A stretch of 64,000 bases of DNA, taken from an uncultured Paracoccaceae bacterium (GTDB lineage Bacteria; Pseudomonadota; Alphaproteobacteria; Rhodobacterales; Rhodobacteraceae). Shown in pieces: positions 23,924-32,271 of this stretch. The notes beneath the pieces are model-generated. The model saw nothing but the letters and a program-made list of their open reading frames with translations, was not told the DNA's origin and ran no database searches. The position numbers were made by a program, and so were the translations under genes. The DNA lies in assembly GCA_947501555.1 (NCBI GenBank), contig CANMWG010000002.1, positions 196,224 through 260,223 of the forward strand. The letters are read 5' to 3'. How positions within the stretch are numbered: position 1 is the stretch's first letter; every line of letters starts with the position of its first letter.

Positions 23924-24855
23924 TGCAAGAACGCGACCACGGCGGCGGGCTTGATGCCGCTATTGCCAAATATGGGGGCAGCCGGGGGGGCTGGTTGGAT
24001 CTGTCCACAGGGATCAACCCGGTACCCTATCCGATGCCCGCATTGCCCAGCGACGCCTGGACAGCCCTGCCTGACAAAGCCGCATTCAAAAAGCTCTATG
24101 CCTTGGCGCGACGGTTCTGGCAGGTCCCGGAAGGGGCAGGCATCATCGGGGCCACAGGCGCCTCGGCGATCATCGCCGCATTGCCGCATGTCATACCAAA
24201 GGGCACGGTCTGTATTCCCGGCCCCACCTATAACGAACACGGCGCCGCGTTCCGCGCTGCTGGCTGGGGCCTGGGTCAAGACCCAGGCGACGTTGTGGTC
24301 GCGGTCCATCCCAATAACCCCGACGGGCGGCTCTGGTCGGCAACCGAGCTGAATGTACAATGCACAGTCATCGACGAAAGCTTTTGCGACGTGGCCCCCG
24401 ACGCCTCGCTGATCCGGCTTGCAAACCGACCCGGCACGGTCGTTTTGAAGAGTTTTGGCAAATTTTGGGGGCTCGCTGGCCTCCGGCTCGGCTTTGCGAT
24501 CGGAGACCCCGACCTGATCAGCAATTTGACAGACCTCTTAGGTCCTTGGCAAATCTCGGGCCCCGCGCTGCATATCGGGGCCGAGGCATTGGCAGACCCG
24601 CAATGGGCCGATGAGACCCGCGCAAGACTGACCACGGACACCGCCCGACTTGACCAACTTTTGACATCCAAAGGGGCGGAACTGATCGGCGGCACCACAT
24701 TGTTCCGGCTCTATCAGGTCCAAGACGCCGCTGCGGCCCAGGACCAGTTGGCCAAACATCATGTCTGGTCCCGGACCTTTCCTTACGCCCCTGACTGGCT
24801 ACGGCTTGGGCTGCCCGCGCCTGACCGTTGGGGACAGCTTGAGGGCGCCTTGTGA
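23920..24855 (+). CDS. cobC: CobC, threonine-phosphate decarboxylase-like PLP enzyme
   Basis: 311 residues, starting at an ATG (23920) that overlaps the DUF1636 stop. It is a fold-type I PLP enzyme: LDLSTGINPVPYP at the N-terminus, GATGASAIIAALP, VHPNNPDGR, VIDESF and the PLP lysine Lys181 in KSFGKFWGLAGLRLGF. CobC makes the (R)-1-amino-2-propanol phosphate linker, or attaches it together with CobD in the aerobic scheme. The gene overlaps cobD by 4 bp and is somewhat shorter than typical CobD/CobC enzymes. Confidence 0.94.
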   Translation: MMQERDHGGGLDAAIAKYGGSRGGWLDLSTGINPVPYPMPALPSDAWTALPDKAAFKKLYALARRFWQVPEGAGIIGATGASAIIAALPHVIPKGTVCIPGPTYNEHGAAFRAAGWGLGQDPGDVVVAVHPNNPDGRLWSATELNVQCTVIDESFCDVAPDASLIRLANRPGTVVLKSFGKFWGLAGLRLGFAIGDPDLISNLTDLLGPWQISGPALHIGAEALADPQWADETRARLTTDTARLDQLLTSKGAELIGGTTLFRLYQVQDAAAAQDQLAKHHVWSRTFPYAPDWLRLGLPAPDRWGQLEGAL

Positions 24856-25757
24856 CATTGATCCTCGGGATGCTGCTGGATGCGCTTCTGGGCGAGCCAC
24901 GCTGGCTCTGGTCGCGCATCCCGCATCCCGCTGTCCTGACAGGACGGCTGATCGACTGGTGTGACACAAGGTTCAACAAAGGCGAGCATCGCTGGCGAAA
25001 CGGGGCACTAACCATCAGCGGGCTGTGCATCTTGGCAGGCATGCTGGGCTGGGTCTTGGAACGGATCCCCGGAACGCTGGTTGACATCATCGCCCTCGCC
25101 ATCCTCTTGGCACAGAAATCATTGGTCGACCACGTGCAGGACGTCGCAAACGCATTGCGGCTCTCTGTCGGGGACGGGCGGCGGGCGGTCGCCAAGATCG
25201 TGGGACGCGATACGCGTGACATGGACGGGTCGGCCATCGCCAGATCCGCCATCGAAAGTGCCGCAGAAAACTTGTCAGACGGGGTGATCGCACCGATCTT
25301 CTGGTTCGGGGTCGGCGGGCTGCCAGGACTGCTGATCTACAAAATGACCAACACGGCCGACAGCATGATCGGCTACCGAACCGCACGACACGCAGACTTT
25401 GGCTGGGCAGCGGCACGGCTGGACGATCTGCTGAACCTCATCCCGGCACGGGTCACAGCGCTGCTGATCTGGGGGGTGACATCCCGGGGAAACGCCGGGG
25501 CGATCCTGCGCGACGCCCCCCTGCACCGCTCGCCCAATGCAGGCTGGCCCGAGGCGGCAATGGCCTATGGGATCGACACAGCCCTCAGCGGGCCACGCAG
25601 CTACGACGGCGAAATTCGGGACTACCCGTTTGTGAATAACACGGGCGAACATAGCATCGGCCCAGACCACATCGACCAAACCACCAGGGCCTTATGGAAA
25701 ACTTGGGTTGCCGCGCTGGGGATCGCAGCTTTGATCGCCATCATCATGCGCGTTTGA
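24852..25757 (+). CDS. cobD: Adenosylcobinamide-phosphate synthase
   Basis: 301 residues from a GTG at 24852 that overlaps the cobC stop (GTGA). It is a polytopic membrane protein of the CobD/CbiB family with helices at the N-terminus, around 46-90, near 145-170 and at the C-terminus. Conserved segments include MLLDALLGEPRW, IPHPAVLTGRLID, VGRDTRDMDGSAIARSAIESAAENLSDGVIAP-like (residues about 117-150) and NTADSMIGYRT. It joins aminopropanol phosphate to adenosylcobyric acid. It closes the plus-strand cob operon. Confidence 0.96.
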   Translation: MTLILGMLLDALLGEPRWLWSRIPHPAVLTGRLIDWCDTRFNKGEHRWRNGALTISGLCILAGMLGWVLERIPGTLVDIIALAILLAQKSLVDHVQDVANALRLSVGDGRRAVAKIVGRDTRDMDGSAIARSAIESAAENLSDGVIAPIFWFGVGGLPGLLIYKMTNTADSMIGYRTARHADFGWAAARLDDLLNLIPARVTALLIWGVTSRGNAGAILRDAPLHRSPNAGWPEAAMAYGIDTALSGPRSYDGEIRDYPFVNNTGEHSIGPDHIDQTTRALWKTWVAALGIAALIAIIMRV

Positions 25758-25836
25758 CAGCGCAGCAAGTCAAAATCGCTGGATTGAAACGGCGGCATCT
25801 TACATAGTCATGCCAACCCAACAAAAGGAGCCGACC

Positions 25837-26388
25837 ATGGCACTGACAAATTCAGCCGCAGGCTATGGCACGCTGACCAAGATCTTTCACTGGATGATCG
25901 TGATCCTCTTTGCGGCCCAATACATCGGCGGGAACATCATGACGAGCATCGACTTCAATGCGAGCTACGCCGGGATCAGCACAAACACCTATTACAACTG
26001 GCACAAATCACTCGGGTTGGTGGCATTGGTGATCGCAGTGATGCGGATCATCAACCGGCAAATGGGGTCCCTGCCGCCTTGGGCCCCGACCCTGACGAAG
26101 GGTGAGAAAAGCTTTATCCACCGTGTCGAACAGGTGTTCTATCTGGCGATGTTGGTGATGCCGATCAGCGGTTGGCTTTATGTGATGTGGGGGAACTACG
26201 GGGTAAACCTGTTCGGTGTCTGGGAAATGCCCCGGCCGCTGCCGCGCAACGACACGCTGCGGGATATGGCAAAATGGACGCATATCGCGGCTGGCTGGAT
26301 CTTGTTGATCGCCATGGTGGGACACATCGGGCTGGTGCTGCGGCATCAACTGGTCAAGAAAGACGGGCTTCTCAAGCGGATGATGTAA
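25837..26388 (+). CDS. Cytochrome b561 family protein
   Basis: 183 residues from the ATG at 25837, seven bases after AAAGGAG; the ATG at 25810 lacks such a site. Four membrane helices lie at about 17-33, 56-75, 96-117 and 153-172. His residues suited to bind two b hemes lie near helix ends: FHWMI, NWHKSLG, HIAAGW and GHIGLVLRHQ. It is a small di-heme quinol-oxidising or electron-transfer protein of the YceJ/CybB type in the inner membrane. No partner gene is adjacent, so the physiological electron acceptor is unknown. Confidence 0.9.
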   Translation: MALTNSAAGYGTLTKIFHWMIVILFAAQYIGGNIMTSIDFNASYAGISTNTYYNWHKSLGLVALVIAVMRIINRQMGSLPPWAPTLTKGEKSFIHRVEQVFYLAMLVMPISGWLYVMWGNYGVNLFGVWEMPRPLPRNDTLRDMAKWTHIAAGWILLIAMVGHIGLVLRHQLVKKDGLLKRMM

Positions 26389-26682
26389 TCAGGCTCAACT
26401 GCGAGGCTTACGTGCTTTACGATTGCAAGACCCTGTGTGGACGATACAGAACACACGTCAGATCGATATGATTTTTCATTTCGGGGTCCATTGGGACCAA
26501 GGGGATGGGATAACTGGGTTCGATGCGCCAATACATGCAGCGGGAATCCATCTTCCAAATGAAAAGCTGTAACCGCAATCAACTTTCCTGCTAGCCCGCA
26601 TAAGATTTGATGAGTTGCAATGATGCCCTCTTGCACATTTATTCGAAGCTTCAGGACGCGTTGATGCCGGGGAGGGCTTGGG

Positions 26683-27690
26683 ATGTCGGACGGATTTTCC
26701 GTTGTGGTGGCTGGATTTGGCTGGTGGGGGCGTCACATGGTCACGCGATTGGCGCCCTCAAACGACATCCAGGTCCGCGCGGTTATAGAGCCGAACACTG
26801 CAAACCACGCTGACATTGCAGCCGCCGACGTTGAGGTCTGCACAGACTTTGAGACCGCTCTTGCGATGGACAATGTCGATGCGGTCATTCTGACGACCCC
26901 AAACCCTGTGCATGAAGAGCAGGTCAAGATGTGTGCCGCTGCTGGCAAACACGTTTTTTGCGAAAAGCCCCTTGGGCTAACAAGGGACAGCGCACGCCGG
27001 TCGGTGCAGGCATGCATTGATGCAGGGGTGACGCTCGGCATTGGCCACGAACGGCGGTTCGAGCCGGGGTTAGAGGCGCTCAAGACCGAAATCGACCAGG
27101 GCAGCCTGGGCACCATCATGCATGCCGAGGCCGCGTTCAGTCACGACAAACTAATCAACGTCCCGGCGGGCGATTGGCGGACATCCAAGGCCGTAAGCCC
27201 GGCGGGCGGTATGACTGCGATGGGCATTCACCTGACGGATTTGATGATTTCGTATTTTGGCCCCGTGAAGACGGTACAGGCCATGACGGCGGATCGGTCG
27301 TTAGGCTGGGAAACAGGCGATCTGGTGACCGTGCAACTGGGATTTAAGGCGGGGATGACGGCCACACTCAGCGCCGTTCTGCATACGCCGCATTTCATCC
27401 GGATGCATGTCTTTGGCACCGACAAATGGATCGAAGTCCGCAACGACACGCACCCCGACACACCCGGCGGCAAGGTCAGTTACGTAGAGGCCGTCACAGG
27501 GCACCCTCATAAAGAGCAAATCTTCGAATGGACCGATGCCGTTGTTGACAACCTGAATGCATTCCGGAATGCCTGTCTTGGGATCGCCCCTTACCGGTTT
27601 AGCCATGAAGAGATGATCCATAATATCGAAGTGCTGGAAGCCATCGCGTTATCGGCAGACACCCGTGAAACCGTGCATCTTGGGGCCTGA
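26683..27690 (+). CDS. Gfo/Idh/MocA family oxidoreductase
   Basis: 335 residues. The N-terminal Rossmann domain begins SVVVAGFGWWGRHM and includes ILTTPNPVHEEQ and the family CEKPLGLTRDSA (about 94-105), with the catalytic Lys in EKP. The C-terminal alpha/beta domain has GGMTAMGIHLTDLM, whose Asp/His positions act in proton transfer. These enzymes oxidise or reduce sugars, polyols and other hydroxy compounds with NAD(P). The next gene (BKACE) starts directly after its stop, so a hydroxy acid that becomes a beta-keto acid is a reasonable substrate guess. This is inference from context. Confidence 0.9.
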   Translation: MSDGFSVVVAGFGWWGRHMVTRLAPSNDIQVRAVIEPNTANHADIAAADVEVCTDFETALAMDNVDAVILTTPNPVHEEQVKMCAAAGKHVFCEKPLGLTRDSARRSVQACIDAGVTLGIGHERRFEPGLEALKTEIDQGSLGTIMHAEAAFSHDKLINVPAGDWRTSKAVSPAGGMTAMGIHLTDLMISYFGPVKTVQAMTADRSLGWETGDLVTVQLGFKAGMTATLSAVLHTPHFIRMHVFGTDKWIEVRNDTHPDTPGGKVSYVEAVTGHPHKEQIFEWTDAVVDNLNAFRNACLGIAPYRFSHEEMIHNIEVLEAIALSADTRETVHLGA

Positions 27691-28467
27691 ATGCTGAACC
27701 TGCCAAACATCATGGTCGCGCCGAACGGCGCACGCCGTAGCAAAACGGATCATCCTAAGCTGCCCATCACGATTGATGAAACCGTTGAGGTTTGCCGCGC
27801 CTGCGCGGATGCCGGGGCCACAGGTGCACATCTGCATGTACGCGATAAATACGGAAAACATACGATAGATGTACACGCCTACCAACGGCTATTGGACAAG
27901 CTCGACAGCGCCCTTCCCGGCTTTTTTGCGCAGATCACGTCTGAAACCGCCGGGCTGTTTACCGCAGAAGATCAGCGTCACTTGATCCAGACACTGAAGC
28001 CAAAATCAGTCTCGGTCGCCTTACGGGAATTTCTGCCCGACGAGGCCACACGACCCGCAGCGCGGGAGGCCTATCATTGGGCATACGAAAACGGCGTGAC
28101 CATTCAGCATATCTGTTACAGCGCCCCGGAACTTGACCGGCTTTTGGCATTTATGGTCGACGGAACCATCCCGGGTCAGCATCACCACATCCAGCTCGTG
28201 TTGGGGTCCTACGATGGGACCAAGATCAGCAAACCCGATGCGGTCGCAGCATTCGCAGACCCATTAATTCATCCGGAACAAGGGCTTAGCTTCGACTGGA
28301 TGGTCTGCGCTTTCGGCGCGCCAGAAACTGATTGCCTTTTGCAGACGCTCGCCTTGGGTGGTAAAGCCCGGATCGGTTTTGAAAATTCGCTTTGGAACCG
28401 AGACAGCAGTCTTGCCGACAGCAATGCAGAACGGGTGCAGGAATTGGTCGCTCTGCAGGGCGCATAA
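27691..28467 (+). CDS. BKACE (DUF849) beta-keto acid cleavage enzyme
   Basis: 258 residues, TIM-barrel BKACE family. The Zn-binding HLHVRD (about 48-53) follows IMVAPNGARR, a substrate-binding strand. The C-terminal active-site segment is ARIGFENSLW, matching the family RxGxEDN with Glu kept. BKACE enzymes condense a beta-keto acid with acetyl-CoA, releasing acetoacetate and an acyl-CoA. It is shorter than the better known 3-keto-5-aminohexanoate cleavage enzyme. The start codon directly follows the stop of the upstream dehydrogenase, and a transporter follows. The exact beta-keto acid is not known. Confidence 0.9.
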   Translation: MLNLPNIMVAPNGARRSKTDHPKLPITIDETVEVCRACADAGATGAHLHVRDKYGKHTIDVHAYQRLLDKLDSALPGFFAQITSETAGLFTAEDQRHLIQTLKPKSVSVALREFLPDEATRPAAREAYHWAYENGVTIQHICYSAPELDRLLAFMVDGTIPGQHHHIQLVLGSYDGTKISKPDAVAAFADPLIHPEQGLSFDWMVCAFGAPETDCLLQTLALGGKARIGFENSLWNRDSSLADSNAERVQELVALQGA

Positions 28468-28497
28468 CGCGGGCGAAATGGCCCAGATCTGAGAGAA

Positions 28498-29400
28498 ATG
28501 GACCTGAATATCATCACCGCCCTGTTTGAAGTGCTCACCCCAATCCTGCTGATCGTCCTGATCGGCTATTGGCTGCAAAAGTCGACAGGCATGATCGATA
28601 CGGCCAGCACCAGCCGGTTGATCATGCTTGTGGGCACACCAGCGCTGGTCTTTTCAACACTCACGACCACGCAACTTCCGACCCAGACGCTCCTGAACAT
28701 GTCACTGGGCGCGGCCTGCGTTTGCACTCTTGCCATCAGCTTTGCCTTCTTGGCTTTGAAGCTGCTTGGGCATCCGATCAGAACCTACCTGCCGGCCATG
28801 ACGATGCCGAATTCAGGCAATCTAGGCTTACCACTTGTTCTGCTCGCCTTTGGTGATGACGGTTTGGCACAGGGTGTTGCCTTCTATTTTGTCATTGCGA
28901 TTGTGCAGTATGTCCTGATGCCAATCATCGTGGCGGGCGCATTTTCGATCATGAAAGTCGTCAAGGAACCTTTGATTTGGGCAGTTGGGGCGTCCATGTT
29001 CTTTCGGTTTACCGATGCGGCGGTTCCGCAATTCATTGATGATACAACGAAGATTTTGGGTGGGATGATGATCCCAGTTATGCTGATCCTATTGGGTGTC
29101 GCGATCGCGCAGCTTGGCTTTAAGGACCTCAAGACGGCCAGCCAGCTTGCCCTTGGCCGGTTGGTCATCGGTGTGGGCGCGGGGCTTGCGACGATCAGTT
29201 TGCTGGGTTCATCAGGGGTAGAGGCAGGCACGATCTTCCTGTTGGCCGCGATGCCCTCTGCTGTCGTGACCTATGTGATTGCAGCCCGTTTCGATCAAGA
29301 GCCGCAGAAGGTTGCTGGATTGGTCGTTGTCTCGACACTACTGACGTTGATCTGCTTACCTGTCTTGCTGTGGACAGCGCTTTGGATGTCGGGTGGGTAG
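28498..29400 (+). CDS. AEC family transporter
   Basis: 300 residues with about ten membrane helices, e.g. LTPILLIVLIGYWL, CTLAISFAFLALKLL, IVQYVLMPIIVAG, MIPVMLILLGVAI and VVSTLLTLICLPVLLW. The conserved mid-protein motif MPNSGNLGLPLVL marks the auxin efflux carrier/malonate permease family. Members move mono- or dicarboxylates or small organic anions. It lies 30 bp after the BKACE gene and probably imports or exports an organic acid handled by that enzyme. Direction of transport is unknown. Confidence 0.9.
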   Translation: MDLNIITALFEVLTPILLIVLIGYWLQKSTGMIDTASTSRLIMLVGTPALVFSTLTTTQLPTQTLLNMSLGAACVCTLAISFAFLALKLLGHPIRTYLPAMTMPNSGNLGLPLVLLAFGDDGLAQGVAFYFVIAIVQYVLMPIIVAGAFSIMKVVKEPLIWAVGASMFFRFTDAAVPQFIDDTTKILGGMMIPVMLILLGVAIAQLGFKDLKTASQLALGRLVIGVGAGLATISLLGSSGVEAGTIFLLAAMPSAVVTYVIAARFDQEPQKVAGLVVVSTLLTLICLPVLLWTALWMSGG

Positions 29401-29487
29401 CAGAAAACCTGATACCAATCATCTAATCTTGTGTCTTTATCGGATGGCTCGGCGCCCTATTTTAGGGTCAACCAAGGAGCGCTGAAC

Positions 29488-29994
29488 ATGGACACCGATG
29501 TCAGAGAAAAGCCTGCTGCAATCGACCCCAAAGCACTGCGCAACACGCTGTCTTGCTTCCCCACAGGGGTTGCGATTGCGACCAGCGTTGCGCGGGACGG
29601 CACCCCCATTGGCGTGACGATCAGTTCGTTCAATTCGGTCTCAATGGACCCACCGCTTGTTCTATGGAGCCTTGCACGCAATGCAGGCAGCCTGCCCGAG
29701 TATCTGGCGCATCCGGGTTTTGCGATCAACATCCTGTCGGCAGAGCAAACCGCACTTTGTAAACTATTCTCCAGCCCCGAACGCGACAGGTTCGCCGCAT
29801 TGGACTGGCACGCAGGCCATAACGGTGTACCCGTTATCGCAGGCTGTGCGGCCACTCTCGAATGCACAACACACGCCGTCTTTGATGGCGGCGACCATGA
29901 GATCATGGTTGGTCGGGTTGATCGCCATAGCGCAACGGACCATACGCCGCTTGTGTTTGGGAAAGGTCAGTTGGGTGGGTTTGCGCTGGGGTGA
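29488..29994 (+). CDS. Flavin reductase family protein
   Basis: 168 residues from the ATG at 29488, with AAGGAG upstream. It has the split-barrel flavin reductase domain: RNTLSCFPTGVAIATSV, GVTISSFNSVSMDPPLVLWSL and FAINILSAEQTALCKLFSS. Such proteins reduce FMN/FAD for a partner monooxygenase (RutF/HpaC type). No monooxygenase large subunit is adjacent, so the partner is elsewhere or it has another role. It is probably the last gene of the Gfo/Idh-BKACE-AEC unit and converges on the gluconokinase gene. Confidence 0.88.
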   Translation: MDTDVREKPAAIDPKALRNTLSCFPTGVAIATSVARDGTPIGVTISSFNSVSMDPPLVLWSLARNAGSLPEYLAHPGFAINILSAEQTALCKLFSSPERDRFAALDWHAGHNGVPVIAGCAATLECTTHAVFDGGDHEIMVGRVDRHSATDHTPLVFGKGQLGGFALG

Positions 29995-30020
29995 CGAGCG
30001 CCCCAGAAGCTGATGGATGG

Positions 30021-30524
30021 CTATGTGGTTTCGCTCGGAAATTCAGCGGTCAGCGCACGAATGATCTTGGCAGGTGTTTGATCGATATCCACAGTAACTG
30101 AAATTTCGTCGGCCACCGGCGGTTCAAGATCGGCAAATTGGCTGTCCAACAGTGCGAGTGGCATGAAGTGGTCAGATCGAGCCGACATGCGGTCTGCAAT
30201 AACCGCGCGACTGCCTGCTAAATGCAAGAACGCTACCGGACCTCCCGCCGCTTCGCGTATAATGTCGCGATACCTGCGTTTGAGGGCTGAACATCCAATC
30301 ACCAATGATCGGTCGGTACTTGCGAACAGCGTGCCAACCTCTGCCAGCCAAGGCGCGCGGTCGTCGTCATCCAGTGGCATACCCGCCGCCATCTTATCGA
30401 CATTCGATTGCGGGTGCAGATCATCCCCATCCACAAAGTTGGCAGCAATGGCTTGCGCAAATCCAATCCCAATCGACGACTTGCCACAACCCGATACACC
30501 CATGATGATAAAATTTCGGATCAT
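30021..30524 (-). CDS. gntK: Gluconokinase
   Basis: 167 residues from the ATG at 30524, which overlaps the upstream dehydrogenase stop as ATGA. The P-loop GVSGCGKSS lies at residues 9-17, followed by the GntK marks DGDDLHPQSNVDKMAAGMPLDDDDRAPWL, VIGCSALKRRYRD and ARSDHFMPLALLDSQFADLE-type segments. It phosphorylates gluconate with ATP to 6-phosphogluconate, feeding the Entner-Doudoroff or pentose phosphate pathway. Coupled to a gluconate 5-dehydrogenase-like gene. Confidence 0.95.
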   Translation of the reverse strand: MIRNFIIMGVSGCGKSSIGIGFAQAIAANFVDGDDLHPQSNVDKMAAGMPLDDDDRAPWLAEVGTLFASTDRSLVIGCSALKRRYRDIIREAAGGPVAFLHLAGSRAVIADRMSARSDHFMPLALLDSQFADLEPPVADEISVTVDIDQTPAKIIRALTAEFPSETT

Positions 30525-31288
30525 AGTGACGCTGTAATGCCCCCATCCACATAGACCGTTGTCCCGTTTACAAATGAAGACGCATCCGATGCCAAGAATA
30601 TGCACGCACCCACCAATTCCGTGACATCGCCCCAACGCCCCGCAGGGGTGCGCTTTGACAGCCAATCAGAAAAGTCAGGATCGGCAACAAGCGCTGCATT
30701 CAACGGCGTGTCAAAATATCCCGGCGCCAAAGCATTGCATTGCAGCCCGTGCTTGGCCCAGTCAGTAGCCATTCCTTTGGTCAGGTTCGCAACGGCCCCC
30801 TTTGTCGCTGTATAAGGTGCGATCCCAGGCCGCGCGAGCGCAGTTTGTACGCTTGCAATGTTCACAATTTTGCCCCGGCCGCGCGATATCATATAGCGTG
30901 CACAGGCTTGGCCCACATGAAATACCGATGCAACGTTGGTTTGTAACAGCTGCTCAAACGCGGCAGGCGGAAAATCTTCAAGCGGCGCGCGATGTTGCAT
31001 ACCCGCGTTGTTGACCAGAATATCGATGGGTCCGATCGCAGCTTCGCACTGATCAATAGCCTCGTGAACAACGCGATGATCCGTGGCGTCAAAGGGCAGT
31101 GTGTCGACCTCTGCGCCCTCACTGCGCAACGTTTCAGCCGCATCATTCAACCTGCCAATGTCACGCCCATTCAAGACAAGCTTGGCCCCTGCTCCCGCAA
31201 GACCGCGGGCAAGGGCAAAACCAATCCCTTGGGAGGACCCGGTAATGAGGGCGCGCTTGCCCGTCAGATCGAACAGTTGAAGGCTCAT
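30521..31288 (-). CDS. idnO: SDR dehydrogenase, gluconate 5-dehydrogenase type
   Basis: 255 residues from the ATG at 31288, with AAGGACT upstream. It is a classical short-chain dehydrogenase: TGSSQGIG nucleotide motif, NNAG, the catalytic Ser in VNIASV, and YTATKGA (YxxxK). The segments MQHRAPLEDFP and the end NGTTVYVDGGITASL fit the gluconate 5-dehydrogenase (Gno/IdnO) group, which interconverts 5-keto-gluconate and gluconate. The coupled gluconokinase supports this. The pair is probably a 5-ketogluconate/gluconate module; no dedicated transporter lies next to it except the TRAP genes further upstream. Confidence 0.88.
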   Translation of the reverse strand: MSLQLFDLTGKRALITGSSQGIGFALARGLAGAGAKLVLNGRDIGRLNDAAETLRSEGAEVDTLPFDATDHRVVHEAIDQCEAAIGPIDILVNNAGMQHRAPLEDFPPAAFEQLLQTNVASVFHVGQACARYMISRGRGKIVNIASVQTALARPGIAPYTATKGAVANLTKGMATDWAKHGLQCNALAPGYFDTPLNAALVADPDFSDWLSKRTPAGRWGDVTELVGACIFLASDASSFVNGTTVYVDGGITASL

Positions 31289-31392
31289 TCTTGCAGTCCT
31301 TTTCGCCACAGACCTCTGGCGCAAGGTACGCGCATTAGGACCACGACCCGCCCTCGCGGGATCATAGGCGACCCGACCAGAATGGAAACCAA

Positions 31393-32259
31393 CTAGTCAG
31401 AGGCTAGGATCACATCGAAATCCACATGAAGAAATGGCTCTGAGATCGTTCCCGACAGCGCCAAGCCATCCGGGAAATCACCGGCCGGTCTTTCCACATA
31501 GGTCATCACCAGATCGTCACGCACCCCGAACACCGTATCCTGATCAAGATAGGGATCATCATCGGGGAAAATCTCGGTCACCAGACTACGGTACCCCGGC
31601 GCTGTTACGATGTAATGCAGGTGCGATGGCCGCCAGGGGTGGCGGCCGCACGCCCGCAGAATATCCCCCACCGGCCCATCAGAGGGCACCGTATATTCAA
31701 CCGGTTTGACCGTGGTGAACGCATAGCGTCCGTCATCCCCAACCGTCATTAGCCCATGGAAAGAAAACGTGTCCTGTTCATCGTCCTGGCTGGCATAAAG
31801 CCCATTGGGCGCCGTCTGCCAAATGTCGATCACTGCCCCCGGAATTGGGCGACCATCCGTGTCCCGGATCGTTCCTTCGGCCAACAGGACCGGTCCGCCA
31901 AAGTGCCGCTTCATATCGCCGCCCACTGCCAGCGGCGGAGCCCCCGATACATGAAACGGCCCCAGCACGGATGAGGATGTCGCGTCATCGCGTGAATGCA
32001 GCATATCCACCAGTGATGACAGCCCCAACACGTCAGAGGCCAGCACAAATTCATGCCGGTCTTCGGTTTCAACAGCGGCACAGCCTTCCAGAAATTCCAA
32101 CCCTTTGCGCCATTCATCATGGGTCAGGTTGGTTTCGCGCGCAAAGTCGTGCAGGTGTTGCACCAGCGATCCCATCACCTCGCGCATGCGTGGGTTCATG
32201 TCATCGGCCATATAGCCTTTGAAAACGTCGGTGATATTGTCCTTGGTCACGTTACGCAT
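31393..32259 (-). CDS. Intradiol ring-cleavage dioxygenase, hydroxyquinol type
   Basis: 288 residues. Residues 1-90 are the helical N-terminal dimerisation domain and the rest is the catalytic beta-sandwich. The Fe(III) ligands are visible: Tyr155 (NGLYASQ), Tyr189 (EYTVPSDGP), His213 and His215 (RPSHLHYIV). The segment SSVLGPFHVSGAP is typical of hydroxyquinol 1,2-dioxygenases, which open 1,2,4-trihydroxybenzene between its hydroxyls. No maleylacetate reductase is nearby, so catechol or another diol is possible. It is the last gene of the FAH-to-TRAP operon, 12 bp after dctM. Confidence 0.9.
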   Translation of the reverse strand: MRNVTKDNITDVFKGYMADDMNPRMREVMGSLVQHLHDFARETNLTHDEWRKGLEFLEGCAAVETEDRHEFVLASDVLGLSSLVDMLHSRDDATSSSVLGPFHVSGAPPLAVGGDMKRHFGGPVLLAEGTIRDTDGRPIPGAVIDIWQTAPNGLYASQDDEQDTFSFHGLMTVGDDGRYAFTTVKPVEYTVPSDGPVGDILRACGRHPWRPSHLHYIVTAPGYRSLVTEIFPDDDPYLDQDTVFGVRDDLVMTYVERPAGDFPDGLALSGTISEPFLHVDFDVILASD

Positions 32260-32271
32260 GACAGATGTTCC

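Noticed and set aside
30163..31396. Plus-strand frames across gntK and idnO
   Set aside because: Shadows of two motif-rich minus-strand genes.
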